Of a DNA stretch of 64,000 bases, positions 1 to 8,811 are shown piece after piece; positions within the stretch are counted from its first letter, which is position 1; each line of letters begins with the position of its first letter. Position numbers and translations under genes: made by a program. The stretch is from Bradyrhizobium sp. DOA9 (GTDB lineage: Bacteria; Pseudomonadota; Alphaproteobacteria; Rhizobiales; Xanthobacteraceae), in the NCBI RefSeq assembly GCF_000617845.2, contig NZ_DF820425.1:4949725-5013724 (forward strand), in the 5' to 3' direction. Below the pieces are notes generated by a model, which saw nothing but the letters and a program-made list of their open reading frames with translations, was not told the DNA's origin and did not search any database.

Positions 1-616
1 CGAGCTTGCTCTCGGAGAGATCGAACTCGATGTGATAGGTCTCCTTCTCCGAGTTGCCCTTGTTGAGAAGACGGCGCGACAGGAACGTCGCTTGAATCGG
101 ATTGTCGCGCGAACGGCCGGGCTCTGCGATCGTCACGGTCACGGCCGGCGCGGCCACCGCGTCCGTTTTCTCGGGAGCTTTGGCCGCGGGCGCCTTGTCG
201 AGCTCCTCGTACAGCGACTTCAGCATCCGCGCGGTTTCCTTGCCGCCGGGGACGCAGAGATTGAGCCGCGCCTCGCTGCGGCTCGCGATCGCCTCCGAAT
301 AATCGTGGCAATTGTAGCCGCACTGGCCGCAATCCTGCTGCGCCATCGCCGCCATCATCTTGCGGCGGACGGGACGGCCTTCCGCGAGCTTCATGCGGTC
401 GGCGATCGGCATGGTCTGATCGTGCCATGGCGCTTCGCCGTCGTCGCCGTCGCCGGCCTGCATCACCGCGGCGCCCTGCTCCGCCGACAGCGGCGTTGCG
501 ACGTCGGGCGAGAGCAGTCCGGCAAAGAAGCCGTTCAGCCAGGAGCGCTGCGCATCCGAGAACGGGGCGCTGGCGGGAATGATGTCGAGTTTCGGTGGAG
601 GCGTGATCTGGTTCAT
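1..616 (-). CDS. Flavin/Fe-S reductase subunit (CysJ-like) paired with NirA, 3' end outside window
   Basis: The 205 residues visible are an N-terminal part; the frame runs off the window edge with no stop. Near residues 95-125 a CGQCGYNC motif and a later Cys (NLCVPGG) look like a 4Fe-4S binding site. After a linker, the segment from about residue 165 (RDNPIQATFLSRRLLN) begins the FAD-binding fold of sulfite-reductase alpha-type flavoproteins. The ATG at 616 overlaps the nirA stop in an ATGA, so the two are translationally coupled. By context it probably feeds NAD(P)H electrons to NirA. An assimilatory sulfite reductase subunit is the alternative. The classical N-terminal flavodoxin domain of CysJ is not seen here. 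Confidence 0.8.
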   Translation of the reverse strand, partial: MNQITPPPKLDIIPASAPFSDAQRSWLNGFFAGLLSPDVATPLSAEQGAAVMQAGDGDDGEAPWHDQTMPIADRMKLAEGRPVRRKMMAAMAQQDCGQCGYNCHDYSEAIASRSEARLNLCVPGGKETARMLKSLYEELDKAPAAKAPEKTDAVAAPAVTVTIAEPGRSRDNPIQATFLSRRLLNKGNSEKETYHIEFDLSESKL

Positions 617-2391
617 GCGGACACCTGTGCATCGGCAAGCTTGCGCAGCGTCTCGCCATCGTGGCGGCGCGCAAAGGCGAGGAAGGTTTCATCGGGTGAG
701 GCGCGGTGGGCGAGATAGGCCTTGAGCAGCGCCTCGACCGTCTTCGGCGCGTCCTCGGCCTTGAGGTCGTGATAGACCTCCTGCCCGACATCGGCATCGG
801 GGCCGAACCCGCCGCCGGTGAAGAGGTGATAGCCCTCGACCGTGTCCTCCTCGTTCACGGGCACGCGCGCCCCGATCAAGCCGATGTCGCTGATGTAGTG
901 CTGCGCGCAGGAATGATGGCAGCCGGTCAGATGGATGTTGACCGGCTTGTCCATGGCGACGCGCGGCTCGCACCAGTCGCCGATCTCGGCGGCATTGCGC
1001 TTGGTGTTGGACGCTGCGAAGCGGCAGCCGGCATTGCCGGTGCAGGCGATCAGGCCGGCACGGATGTGGGAGGCCTCGACCGCGAGCCCGATCTGCTTGA
1101 TCGCGGCAACGGCAAGCTCGACATTCGCGTCGCGCACGCCCGAGATCAGAAGGTTCTGCCAGACCGTCAGGCGGATCTCGCCGTCACCGAGATCGCGCGC
1201 GACCTTGGCGAGGCCCCGCATCTGATCGGAGCTGAGCTTGCCGAGCGTCAGCGATACGCCGATCCAGTTGAGGCCGTCCTGCTTCTGCTTGTGCACGCCG
1301 ATATGGGCCATGCGATCCGCGGCAGGCCGCGGCGCGAACGCCTCTTCCGGCACCCGCGCGAAAGGCGTCTTCAGCCGCTCCTCGACCAGCTTGAGGAAGC
1401 CGTCGTGGCCCATCGCGTCGAGCACGTATTTCAGCCGCGCCTTGTTGCGGTTGGTGCGATCGCCATGGTCGATGAAGACGCGCACGATAGCGTCGGCGAC
1501 GGCGGTTGCCTGCTCCGGCTTGACGATGATGCCGGAATATTTCGCAAAATCCTTGTGGCCGGTGATGCCGCCGAGGCCGAGCCGGAACCAGACGCCGGGC
1601 TCGACGCCGAAGCCGTCCTTCACCTCGTATGCGGTGAAGGCGATGTCGTTGGTCTCTTCCAGCACGGCGATCTTGCCGGCGCCGTCGAAGGCGACGTTGA
1701 ACTTGCGCGGCAGGCCGTAGAGCGAGCGGTCGTTGAGGATGTGGTAGTGCCACTCGCGCGCATAGGGCCGCGTGTCGATGATCTCCTGCGGATCGATGCC
1801 CGCGGTCGGCGTTCCCGTCACGTTGCGGATGTTGTCGGCACCGGAGCCGCGCGAGCACAGGCCGAGATCCTGGATGCCCTCGATCATTCTAATCGCGTGC
1901 TTCGGCGGGATCTCGCGCAGCTGCAGATTGGCGCGCGTGGTGACGTGGCTGTAGGGGCCGCAGAGCTCGTCGGCGAGCTCGGCAAGGCCCGACAGCTGCC
2001 AATGCTTCATGATGCCGTTAGGGATGCGCAGGCGGCACATGTAGGAGTCCTGCGTCGGCGCGACATAGAAGATTCCGTAATAGCGCCAGCGGAAATTGTC
2101 CGCCGGGCTCGGCGGGGTGTTGTCGAGGGCCTGCTGGCGCAGCCGCGGATAGGCGTCGAAGGGGTGCTCGTCGCGCTTGAACTTCTCCTGGTCGGCGAGC
2201 TTCTTGCCCGACGCGATCACCTTGTCCTGCGCCTTGATATGCACGGCGTCGGGACCGGTTGGCTCGGCATTCGCCTTGCCGCCGCCGCCAAGGCCGCGGC
2301 CGACGCGGCTGATCTGCAGGCCGGTCGTGAAGCCTTCGAGATAGCGTTTCTGCTCGTCGGTAAAGTCGACTGAGACGGTATCGATTTTCAT
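613..2391 (-). CDS. nirA: Ferredoxin-type nitrite reductase (NirA; siroheme/4Fe-4S)
   Basis: This 592-residue protein belongs to the siroheme nitrite/sulfite reductase family. It has two ferredoxin-like halves and a C-terminal 4Fe-4S/siroheme site: Cys450 and Cys456 in CTGNAGC, and Cys491 and Cys495 in GCHHSC. It would reduce nitrite to ammonium in the cytoplasm. I choose nitrite over sulfite because nasS and nasT lie directly upstream on the same strand and a NasT-type leader precedes it. The start is the ATG at 2391 (MKIDTVSVDF). The frame extends to a GTG at 2418 without a ribosome-binding site, and an AGGAG lies about 14 bases before the ATG. The stop overlaps the next gene by 4 bases. 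CysI is the alternative call. Confidence 0.88.
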   Translation of the reverse strand: MKIDTVSVDFTDEQKRYLEGFTTGLQISRVGRGLGGGGKANAEPTGPDAVHIKAQDKVIASGKKLADQEKFKRDEHPFDAYPRLRQQALDNTPPSPADNFRWRYYGIFYVAPTQDSYMCRLRIPNGIMKHWQLSGLAELADELCGPYSHVTTRANLQLREIPPKHAIRMIEGIQDLGLCSRGSGADNIRNVTGTPTAGIDPQEIIDTRPYAREWHYHILNDRSLYGLPRKFNVAFDGAGKIAVLEETNDIAFTAYEVKDGFGVEPGVWFRLGLGGITGHKDFAKYSGIIVKPEQATAVADAIVRVFIDHGDRTNRNKARLKYVLDAMGHDGFLKLVEERLKTPFARVPEEAFAPRPAADRMAHIGVHKQKQDGLNWIGVSLTLGKLSSDQMRGLAKVARDLGDGEIRLTVWQNLLISGVRDANVELAVAAIKQIGLAVEASHIRAGLIACTGNAGCRFAASNTKRNAAEIGDWCEPRVAMDKPVNIHLTGCHHSCAQHYISDIGLIGARVPVNEEDTVEGYHLFTGGGFGPDADVGQEVYHDLKAEDAPKTVEALLKAYLAHRASPDETFLAFARRHDGETLRKLADAQVSA

Positions 2392-2479
2392 GGTCGGTAA
2401 CGAAGCTCCTGCGGCCACCTCGGTGGCATCGACGGAAAATTGCGCGACCCGTGGGAACTCAGCTGGCTCTGACGCCTGC

Positions 2480-2514
2480 TTCGCTACCCGACGGTCCGAT
2501 CAGCTTCGTTGCTG
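2480..2514 (-). promoter_or_regulatory. Candidate NasT (ANTAR) target stem-loop in the nirA leader
   Basis: On the minus strand CAGC-AACGAA-GCTG (2514-2501) forms a hairpin with a six-base loop carrying A at position 1 and G at position 4, the signature of ANTAR targets. A second AGCGAA (2485-2480) follows about 15 bases later, but its flanks pair poorly. ANTAR targets normally have two such hairpins, the second overlapping a terminator. I do not see a convincing U-rich terminator, so the site is only partly supported. Its position between nasST and nirA is what one would expect. Confidence 0.45.
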
Positions 2515-2563
2515 TGGGACTTGGCTCAGCAGGCACCTATGACAAGCTGGCCGCAGTGCAATA

Positions 2564-2580
2564 TTCAAGTTGCGTGCCAG
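2564..2580 (-). promoter_or_regulatory. Candidate sigma-54 promoter of nirA
   Basis: Read on the minus strand the sequence is CTGGCACGCAACTTGAA. It matches TGGCAC-N5-TTGC except that the -12 GC is GA. The -24 GG lies at 2577-2578 and the -12 element at 2565-2566, giving an expected start near 2553 and a leader of about 160 bases before nirA. Sigma-54/NtrC control of assimilatory nitrite reductase is known in rhizobia. The assignment here is inference from the motif. Confidence 0.5.
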
Positions 2581-2725
2581 CCTGACGGAAATCGAAAATC
2601 TTGAATTTTCAGATAGTTAAAACAAGGGGGAGCGGATCCCGCCGGGGAACTTTCCCGAAATTCATGCAGTGCGCTCAAACATTAGCCAAACAGCCGGCAT
2701 GCTCAAAAACGGAGCAGCTCCGAAC

Positions 2726-3889
2726 TCAGGCCTTCCAGCGCCCGACCCCGAAGGCCTCGAGATGCCCGCGGATATTGGCGGGGTCGAAGGTCGGGCCGAC
2801 GAAGGCGCCGAACGCTGCGGGAGCCTCGGTCGGCGCCCTGTTGCCGAGCGCCGCGTCGTAGAGATCGGGCCTGAACACCGCCATCGCCGTCTTGACGCCG
2901 TCAGGGGTCAGCGCCGTCTGGCCCCAGCGCACCATCTGCGCATAGAGCCAGGCGGCTTGGACCGGATCGGGCCGTCCTGCCCCTTCGCGTCCGACCAAAA
3001 GGTAGCGGCTGCTTTCGCGGAAGGTGCCATCGGGCGAGATCTTCAGGCGCCCCGTCAGGGTGCGTTGGATGACCTCGGCATCGACGCCGATCCGTTCCGG
3101 TTGCGCCAGGATCTCAGCTGCCTCGGTCCGGTTCTCGGGATGCTCGATGAACTCGGCGGCCTTTACGGCGGCCCGCACCAGGGCTGCGACCACATCAGGG
3201 TTCTTATCGGCCCAGGTCTGCCGGACCGCCAGCACCTTTTCCGCCGCACGGACCAGGATGTCGGAGACGAAATGCAGGATGTGGCCGATGCCGAGATCGA
3301 CCGCGACCGAGTTCCAGGGCGCGCCGACGCAGAACGCATCGACATGGCCGTTCTTGAGACTGTCGACCATATAGGGCGGCGGCAGCACCACGAGGCGCAC
3401 GTCCTCGTCGGGATCGACGCCCGCCGCCGCCATCCAGAACCGCAATTGATAATTGTGGGTGGAGAACGGGAAGGTCATGCCGAAGGTGAGCGGCTCGGCC
3501 CCTGCCTTGCGCCTGACGGCAACGACCTTCGCCAGCGCTTTCGCCGTCGCCATCGGGTCGAAGCGATCGCCGTCGATCTGCTCCATCAGCGCGGCATGGA
3601 GCGCCGGCGACACCGTGATGGCGTTGCCGTTGATGCCGAGATTGAAGGGCGCGGCGATCGGCACCTTGACGTGACCGAGCCCGAGCGAGGACGCGATCGC
3701 CACCGGCGCAAGCAGATGCGCGGCATCGAACAGGCCGATATTGAGCTTGTCGCGGACGTTGGACCAGGAGACCTCGCGCACCAGCTCGACGTCGAGCCCC
3801 TCGGCGGCGGCAAAGCCCTTGTCGACCGCGACGATCAGCGCGGCGGCGTCGACCAGCGGAATGAACCCGATGCGGAGGGGAACGGTCAT
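2726..3889 (-). CDS. nasS: NasS nitrate/nitrite sensor (NrtA/TauA-like binding protein)
   Basis: The 387-residue protein begins MTVPLRIGFIPLVDAAAL and resembles the nitrate-binding NrtA/CmpA family but has no signal peptide, as expected for the cytoplasmic sensor NasS. In known NasST systems NasS holds NasT inactive without nitrate and releases it when nitrate or nitrite binds. The start at 3889 overlaps the nasT stop (ATGA), so the two are co-translated. The frame stays open upstream inside nasT, but nothing there looks like this family. A transport protein NrtA is the alternative. The lack of a signal peptide and of ABC genes, and the nasT neighbour, argue for NasS. Confidence 0.9.
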   Translation of the reverse strand: MTVPLRIGFIPLVDAAALIVAVDKGFAAAEGLDVELVREVSWSNVRDKLNIGLFDAAHLLAPVAIASSLGLGHVKVPIAAPFNLGINGNAITVSPALHAALMEQIDGDRFDPMATAKALAKVVAVRRKAGAEPLTFGMTFPFSTHNYQLRFWMAAAGVDPDEDVRLVVLPPPYMVDSLKNGHVDAFCVGAPWNSVAVDLGIGHILHFVSDILVRAAEKVLAVRQTWADKNPDVVAALVRAAVKAAEFIEHPENRTEAAEILAQPERIGVDAEVIQRTLTGRLKISPDGTFRESSRYLLVGREGAGRPDPVQAAWLYAQMVRWGQTALTPDGVKTAMAVFRPDLYDAALGNRAPTEAPAAFGAFVGPTFDPANIRGHLEAFGVGRWKA

Positions 3890-4476
3890 TTCAGCATCTC
3901 CGACGCGGTGATGATCGACTGGGCGATCTCGCCGATTTTCTTCTTCTCGCGCATCGCGGTGGAGCGCAGCAGCACATAGGCCTCGTCCTCGGTCAGGCCC
4001 TTCACCTTCATCAGGATGCCCTTGGCGCGCTCGATGACCTTGCGGTCCTCGAGCTGCGACTTGGTACGCTCCAGCTCCTCCTGAAGCTTGGCGAAGGCAT
4101 TGAAGCGGGACACGCACAGGTCGAGGATCGGCTTGATGCGCTCCTTCTTCAGCCCGTCGACGATATAGGCCGACACCCCCGCCTCGACCGAGGCCTGGAT
4201 CGAGGCTGAATCGCTCTGGTCGACGAACATCGCGACCGGCCGCTTCACCGCGCGGCTGACCTGGAACATCGCCTCCAGCACGTCGCGGCTGGGGTTTTCG
4301 AGATCGATTACGATGATGTCGGGGTCAGCCGCATAAATACGGGCCAAGAGGCTCTGCATCTCGCTGATATGGACGACCTGGGTAAACCCGGCCTCGCGCA
4401 ATCCCTCCTCCAGGATCGCGGCCCGGATCGGGCTTTCGTCGACGATCACGATTTTGGGCGACTGTTCGGCGCTCAT
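3886..4476 (-). CDS. nasT: NasT response-regulator antiterminator with ANTAR domain
   Basis: The 196-residue protein has an N-terminal receiver-like domain (KIVIVDESP, then DIIVIDLEN near residue 60). A coiled-coil linker follows (KLQEELERTKSQLEDRK), then a C-terminal ANTAR domain from about residue 140 (VIERAKGILMKVKGLTEDEA), an RNA-binding fold. NasT binds leader hairpins and prevents termination when freed from NasS. It is the first gene of the nasT-nasS pair, and the nirA leader about 1.4 kb downstream is the likely target. The ATG at 4476 is well placed. The 230 bases upstream (4477-4706) hold no gene I can support. Confidence 0.93.
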   Translation of the reverse strand: MSAEQSPKIVIVDESPIRAAILEEGLREAGFTQVVHISEMQSLLARIYAADPDIIVIDLENPSRDVLEAMFQVSRAVKRPVAMFVDQSDSASIQASVEAGVSAYIVDGLKKERIKPILDLCVSRFNAFAKLQEELERTKSQLEDRKVIERAKGILMKVKGLTEDEAYVLLRSTAMREKKKIGEIAQSIITASEMLK

Positions 4477-4706
4477 GGCTCACTCACGGCAGCTGATTCA
4501 TCCATAGCACGCCGGATCGCCCTGCAAAGGGTTGTAATTATGGGCAATTGGAACTAGCTCAGGCCGGTCAATCGGGCAGATCGGATATGGATCAGACGGC
4601 TGCGCCCAAGCTCAGCTTCGTGTCGCTCGTGCGCGTGTGAGGGAACGAATGTAAACTTTCGGTGCCGCCCACTGTGCCCGACGGCAGCTGATCTGAGCTT
4701 ACGCTC

Positions 4707-5270
4707 TCAGGGAATCTTCGCGCCAAGGATCATCTTGTCGAGAAGCGGCAGGGCCGCCAGCACCGTCGCCTCTTTGCGCCCGGAGACCGCCAGCCGCACG
4801 ACGTAGGAATTGCCGTCGCTGTCGACATCGGCGTAATGGGCGATCACTTCGATCGGCTGGTCCTTCAGGGACGGATTGTCGTAGCGGTTGATGATGACCT
4901 TTGGGTTGACCGAGGGAAGCGTGCTGATCTTGGCATTCTTGCCGGATGTCGTTGCCCATTCCCTATCGCTCGTTGCAACCCATCGACCCAATTCGGTCCC
5001 GTCCTTGTTGTAGCGGCCTTCGGCATAGATGATTGCCTCTGCGTTACCGAAGGTCTTCCCCTTGGGCACGAACATCGAGGCGCCGTATTTGAGGCTCGCG
5101 GCCTCGTCCCTGGTCCACCCATCGGGTGCCGTCACGCGTGGCCTGAATTCCGGACACATTCGTTGTTGCCGATCGCAGACATGGATGATCTTGTCGACTT
5201 CAGCTCGCGCCGGGAACATGGCGCCACAAGAAGCGGCAACGAAAGCCAAGCCGAGGATGAAACGGCGCAT
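4707..5270 (-). CDS. Secreted hypothetical protein
   Basis: I do not recognise the family. The start at 5270 gives MRRFILGLAFVAASC followed by GAMFPARA, a clear signal peptide with an AxA-type cleavage site, so the protein of 187 residues should be exported. The frame continues 20 codons upstream to 5330, but that extension would bury the signal peptide. The mature part has two cysteines close together (HVCDRQQRMCPEF), is otherwise soluble, and contains no catalytic motif I can name. It stands alone between nasT and the divergent rimO. Confidence 0.75.
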   Translation of the reverse strand: MRRFILGLAFVAASCGAMFPARAEVDKIIHVCDRQQRMCPEFRPRVTAPDGWTRDEAASLKYGASMFVPKGKTFGNAEAIIYAEGRYNKDGTELGRWVATSDREWATTSGKNAKISTLPSVNPKVIINRYDNPSLKDQPIEVIAHYADVDSDGNSYVVRLAVSGRKEATVLAALPLLDKMILGAKIP

Positions 5271-5411
5271 CGTGGTCAAGCTCCGTGAAATCAAGCAACG
5301 CGCGAGGACTGCCTTGGCTTCGCGTCGCATACGTTAGTTGTTGAATTTCGCCATCGGTTCAATTACTTGGATCGCAAATCCAGACAATTCAGATAGGGCC
5401 CAGGCGATTAC

Positions 5412-6731
5412 ATGGACAGAGCGCCGCGCATTTCATTCACGTCACTCGGCTGCCCCAAGGCCTTGGTGGATTCCGAGCGCATCATCACGCGCCTGCGCGC
5501 GGAGGGCTACGAGCTCGCCCGCAAGCATGACGGGGCCGACATCGTCATCGTCAACACCTGCGGCTTCCTCGACAGCGCCAAGCAGGAATCGCTCTCGGCG
5601 ATCGGCGAGGCCATGGCCGAGAACGGCAAGGTGATCGTGACAGGCTGCATGGGCGCGGAACCGGAAGCGATCGAGCAGGCCTATCCGGGCGTGCTCTCCA
5701 TCACCGGCCCGCAGCAATATGAGAGCGTGCTCGATGCCGTGCACCGTGCGCTGCCGCCGGCGCACAATCCGCATCTCGACCTGGTGCCGCCACAGGGCAT
5801 CAAGCTGACGCCGCGGCACTACGCCTATTTGAAGATCTCCGAGGGCTGCAACAATCGCTGCACCTTCTGCATCATTCCGAAGCTGCGCGGCGACCTGGTC
5901 TCGCGCCCGGCCGACGACGTGCTGCGCGAGGCCGAGCGGCTGGTCGGCGCCGGCGTCAAGGAGCTGCTGGTGATCTCGCAGGACACCTCGGCCTATGGCG
6001 TCGATCTGAAATATGCCGAGAGCCCGTGGAAGGACCGCCAGGTCCGCGCCAAATTTCTCGACCTCGCGCGCGAGCTCGGCGAGTTAGGTGCCTGGGTGCG
6101 ACTGCAATATGTCTACCCCTACCCGCATGTCGACGAGGTCATCGCGCTGATGAACGAGGGCAAGGTGCTGCCCTATCTCGACATCCCGTTCCAGCATGCG
6201 AGCCCGAACGTGCTGAAGGCAATGAAGCGCCCGGCCGCCCAGGACAAGACGCTCGAGCGGATCAAGCGCTGGCGCGAGCAATGTCCCGATCTCGCCTTGC
6301 GCTCGACCTTCATCGTCGGCTTCCCCGGCGAGACCGATGCCGACTTCGCCTATCTGCTGGACTGGCTCGAGGAGGCCGAGATCGATCGCCTCGGCTGCTT
6401 CAAATACGAGCCGGTTGCGGGTGCGACCGCGAACGCGATCGAGAACCCGGTGCCGGAAGAGATCAAGCAGGAGCGCTACAACGCGCTGATGGCCCGCCAG
6501 CAGAAGATCTCGGCGCGCCGGCTGAAGCGCAAGGTCGGCACGCGCCAGCAAATCATCATCGACGAGGTCGGCCCGACCGTTGCGAAGGGCCGCTCCAAGG
6601 CCGATGCGCCCGAGATCGACGGCGCGGTCTATCTCTCCAGCCGCCGCCCCTTGCGCGTCGGCGAGATCGTCACCGCCAAGATCGAGCGCGCCGACGCGTA
6701 CGACCTGCACGGCAGCGTTGCGGGGTTCTGA
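5412..6731 (+). CDS. rimO: Ribosomal protein S12 methylthiotransferase RimO
   Basis: RimO adds a methylthio group to the conserved aspartate of ribosomal protein S12, using S-adenosylmethionine and two Fe-S clusters. The 439 residues match the usual length. The N-terminal UPF0004 domain has Cys14, Cys50 (VNTCGF) and Cys79 (VTGCMG). The radical SAM motif CNNRCTFC supplies Cys146, Cys150 and Cys153. A C-terminal TRAM domain follows from about residue 370. The opening motif [12 protein letters not shown] is typical of RimO rather than MiaB. It is monocistronic here, followed by a palindromic repeat and a convergent gene. Confidence 0.96.
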   Translation: MDRAPRISFTSLGCPKALVDSERIITRLRAEGYELARKHDGADIVIVNTCGFLDSAKQESLSAIGEAMAENGKVIVTGCMGAEPEAIEQAYPGVLSITGPQQYESVLDAVHRALPPAHNPHLDLVPPQGIKLTPRHYAYLKISEGCNNRCTFCIIPKLRGDLVSRPADDVLREAERLVGAGVKELLVISQDTSAYGVDLKYAESPWKDRQVRAKFLDLARELGELGAWVRLQYVYPYPHVDEVIALMNEGKVLPYLDIPFQHASPNVLKAMKRPAAQDKTLERIKRWREQCPDLALRSTFIVGFPGETDADFAYLLDWLEEAEIDRLGCFKYEPVAGATANAIENPVPEEIKQERYNALMARQQKISARRLKRKVGTRQQIIIDEVGPTVAKGRSKADAPEIDGAVYLSSRRPLRVGEIVTAKIERADAYDLHGSVAGF

Positions 6732-6738
6732 AGCTCTC

Positions 6739-6818
6739 CGTCATTGCGAGCGCAGCGAAGCAATCGAGACTGCTTCCGCGGAGGGATTCTGGATTGCTTC
6801 GCTGCGCTCGCAATGACG
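6739..6818. repeat. Palindromic intergenic repeat, family A (copy 1)
   Basis: CGTCATTGCGAGCGCAGCGA at one end is mirrored by TCGCTGCGCTCGCAATGACG at the other, so the transcript would fold into a long hairpin. The same element recurs at 28361-28440 and, slightly diverged, at 61283-61362. It lies between the convergent ends of rimO and the next gene, where it could act as a terminator or mRNA stabiliser. Confidence 0.9.
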
Positions 6819-6830
6819 ATGTGGAGGCGG

Positions 6831-7850
6831 CTACGCCAGCCATTTCGGCACCCAGCGCTCCGGCCTTGGCGCGCGGGCGAGGTCGGCTTTCGCCTCGGAG
6901 AGCAATGCCGGCTCGCCGTCGATGGTCGGGCGCGCCTCGTATTCGAAGCTCGGCATGACGCGGCCGTCGGCGTAGAGTCCGAACCTCATCGCATACCATA
7001 ACCCGAGCTCAGGCTGAGCCTTCCACATCTCCTCGCGCAGATCGCGCAGCAGGGATTCGATCGAAGCCGCTTCCTCGAACGGCTGCGGCCCGCGCGTCAG
7101 CACGCGCGCCTGATACTGCTTGCCGACGATCGCGACCTCGAAACGCGTCTTGTCCCAGGCATTCTTGCCCTTGGGCAGATGGGCGGCGAGCCGCCAGCCG
7201 AGCTCGGCCATCAGGCGATGGTTGGCCCAAAAGTCCTCGCGATCCCGGCTCCATTTTTCCATGAAGCCGCGGAAATCAGGCAGCTCCGATGCGTCCTCGT
7301 CCGCTGCAGCGGCCTCGCCGGCCGGCCGTTCCGCGAGCCATTGCGCCAGCTCGACGGTCTGGCACTGGACCTCGTCATGGGGCTTGAGATCGCTCCAGGC
7401 CCTGTCGAAAGCTTGCGACGTCAGCTTGGCCAGCAGCCCGTCGAGGCTTGGCGCCAGCAATTCGTAATCGCCCTCGGAGCCCAGCCCGACGATCGGCGGA
7501 TTGTCGCGGTCGAGGCCGGCGCCATACCAGCCGCCGACGGCCGAGCCGTCCGGCAGGCGCATGAACAACGAAAACCTTTCGCGCAAGGGACTGCCGTCGA
7601 CGATCGGTGCGGAATCGGAGAACTGGCCTTGCAGCGAGAAGCGGCCGACGCTGCCCCAGGGACGGCCCTCGAGCCAGGCGGCGAAATCGACCAGCAGCGG
7701 AGGCGCGTCGATGCCCGGCGGAAATGCGCCGCGAATGCTGTCGAGGTCGATCGGGTAAGGCGTGTCGGACAAGGCTGAAACTGTCTGATTGGTCCCGTCT
7801 TGCTTGGTCTGAACCGACGTCAATCCGGTTCGAACCAAATCGCATCCCAT
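6831..7850 (-). CDS. Hypothetical protein with SUKH/SMI1-like segment
   Basis: Function is unknown. Near the middle GLDRDNPPIVGLGSEGDYEL followed by LAPSLDGLLAKL resembles the closing part of SMI1/KNR4 (SUKH) domains, which often occur in immunity proteins, but the match is short. The C-terminal half is acidic and tryptophan-rich with no motif I recognise. There is no signal peptide. The start is uncertain: the frame opens at 7916, I give the ATG at 7850, and a start nearer 7785 is possible because residues before SDTPYPIDLDSIRG look non-native. It is transcribed away from the membrane gene at 8004. Confidence 0.6.
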   Translation of the reverse strand: MGCDLVRTGLTSVQTKQDGTNQTVSALSDTPYPIDLDSIRGAFPPGIDAPPLLVDFAAWLEGRPWGSVGRFSLQGQFSDSAPIVDGSPLRERFSLFMRLPDGSAVGGWYGAGLDRDNPPIVGLGSEGDYELLAPSLDGLLAKLTSQAFDRAWSDLKPHDEVQCQTVELAQWLAERPAGEAAAADEDASELPDFRGFMEKWSRDREDFWANHRLMAELGWRLAAHLPKGKNAWDKTRFEVAIVGKQYQARVLTRGPQPFEEAASIESLLRDLREEMWKAQPELGLWYAMRFGLYADGRVMPSFEYEARPTIDGEPALLSEAKADLARAPRPERWVPKWLA

Positions 7851-8003
7851 GATCACAAACGCGCCAGTGATGCAATGGTTGCTGCACGGCATGACACGGC
7901 GAGACGGCCTGCGCACCGCAATATGACACTATAGTGCATTCACGCAGGGGTCACGGACTCGGCCTAACTCTGCCCGCGCTTTCAACGCGAGCGAGGAACG
8001 AGG

Positions 8004-8645
8004 ATGAGCCGCCTCTCGGACATGCTGCGCACGCAGCGCTTCGACGATTACCGCTTCTACCACCAGAGCACCGTCAACCAGACGCTGCACCTCTTCAGCG
8101 CCGTCATCTTCCTGTTCTGCTACGCGCTGCTGTTCATAGACCCCGCGCTCGCCGGCATCGTCGGCTGGCTTGCTATGCTGACGCGGCAGACCGGGCATTT
8201 CTTCTTCGAGCCGAACGGCTACGACGCCGTCAATGGCGTCAGCAACGAGTACAAGGAAGCGATCAAGGTCGGCTACAACCAGACCCGCAAGATCGTGCTG
8301 CTGCTGGTCTGGGGCAGCGCGCCGATCGCGCTGTACTTCTATCCGACGCTGTTCGGACTGTTAGACGCGCCGGCCTCCCGCCTCGACTTCATCCGGCACG
8401 TCGGCACGCTCTGGCTCGCGATCGGAATCGGCGGCGGGCTGGCACGCATGCTCCAGCTCTTCGTCACGCGCGACGTCACGACCGGCCTGGTATGGGCGTT
8501 CAAGGTGCTGACCGACCCGTTCCACAACATTGCGCTGTACTGGAATTCGCCGCTCAAGCTGATGCACGGCGAGCTGATCGACACCGCGATGGCGGAGGCG
8601 GATTGGGGCGACGAAGACGCCGAGGAAGCCGCTCACCTGACCTGA
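8004..8645 (+). CDS. Multi-pass membrane protein, possibly DUF962/Mpo1-like
   Basis: The 213-residue protein has about four hydrophobic segments (around residues 28-45, 48-62, 97-120 and 133-150). The start at 8004 has a GGAACGAGG ribosome-binding site. The stretch RQTGHFFFEP recalls the QFxGHxxFE motif of DUF962/Mpo1 dioxygenase-like membrane proteins, and there are other conserved-looking histidines near the N-terminus (FYHQSTVNQTLHLF). That similarity is only suggestive. The acidic C-terminal tail is probably cytoplasmic. It ends just before the argD leader promoter. Confidence 0.7.
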   Translation: MSRLSDMLRTQRFDDYRFYHQSTVNQTLHLFSAVIFLFCYALLFIDPALAGIVGWLAMLTRQTGHFFFEPNGYDAVNGVSNEYKEAIKVGYNQTRKIVLLLVWGSAPIALYFYPTLFGLLDAPASRLDFIRHVGTLWLAIGIGGGLARMLQLFVTRDVTTGLVWAFKVLTDPFHNIALYWNSPLKLMHGELIDTAMAEADWGDEDAEEAAHLT

Positions 8646-8683
8646 CCGACGCACGCCAAGCGGATGTTCGGCAAAACGCCCGC

Positions 8684-8713
8684 TTGACAAGCCCCGGCAT
8701 TCGCATGTATTGC
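8684..8713 (+). promoter_or_regulatory. Probable sigma-70 promoter of the argD leader
   Basis: A perfect -35 TTGACA at 8684-8689 is followed 17-18 bases later by GTATTG/TATTGC as a -10. The predicted start lies near 8719-8721, one to three bases before the leader-peptide ATG at 8722. The leader would therefore be leaderless or nearly so, as known for the trpL leader of Sinorhizobium. Confidence 0.6.
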
Positions 8714-8721
8714 CGCGCCCC

Positions 8722-8811
8722 ATGATCAACCGGACCAACCAGCGCACCGCAATGCTCCGTCGTCGCTCCCGCGACGATGAGAGGGTGCGCCATGTCCGAC
8801 GACGCCGCTGA
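8722..8811 (+). CDS. Arginine-rich leader peptide upstream of argD
   Basis: This 29-codon frame encodes 12 arginines, including RRR at positions 13-15 and RRRR directly before the TGA stop. The last 19 residues read [19 protein letters not shown] and hold 10 of them. A second in-frame ATG at 8752 gives that shorter form. The gene that follows is an acetylornithine aminotransferase of arginine synthesis, with a strong terminator between. I read it as the sensor peptide of a transcription attenuator: ribosomes stall on arginine codons when charged arginine tRNA is scarce. The predicted start lies within a few bases of the first ATG, so translation may be leaderless. Not proven; see the pairing described in the attenuator entry. 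Confidence 0.75.
   Translation: MINRTNQRTAMLRRRSRDDERVRHVRRRR

Noticed and set aside
706-2373. A long plus-strand frame opposite nirA
   Set aside because: Low-complexity composition and no start signal; nirA's siroheme/4Fe-4S motifs are on the minus strand.
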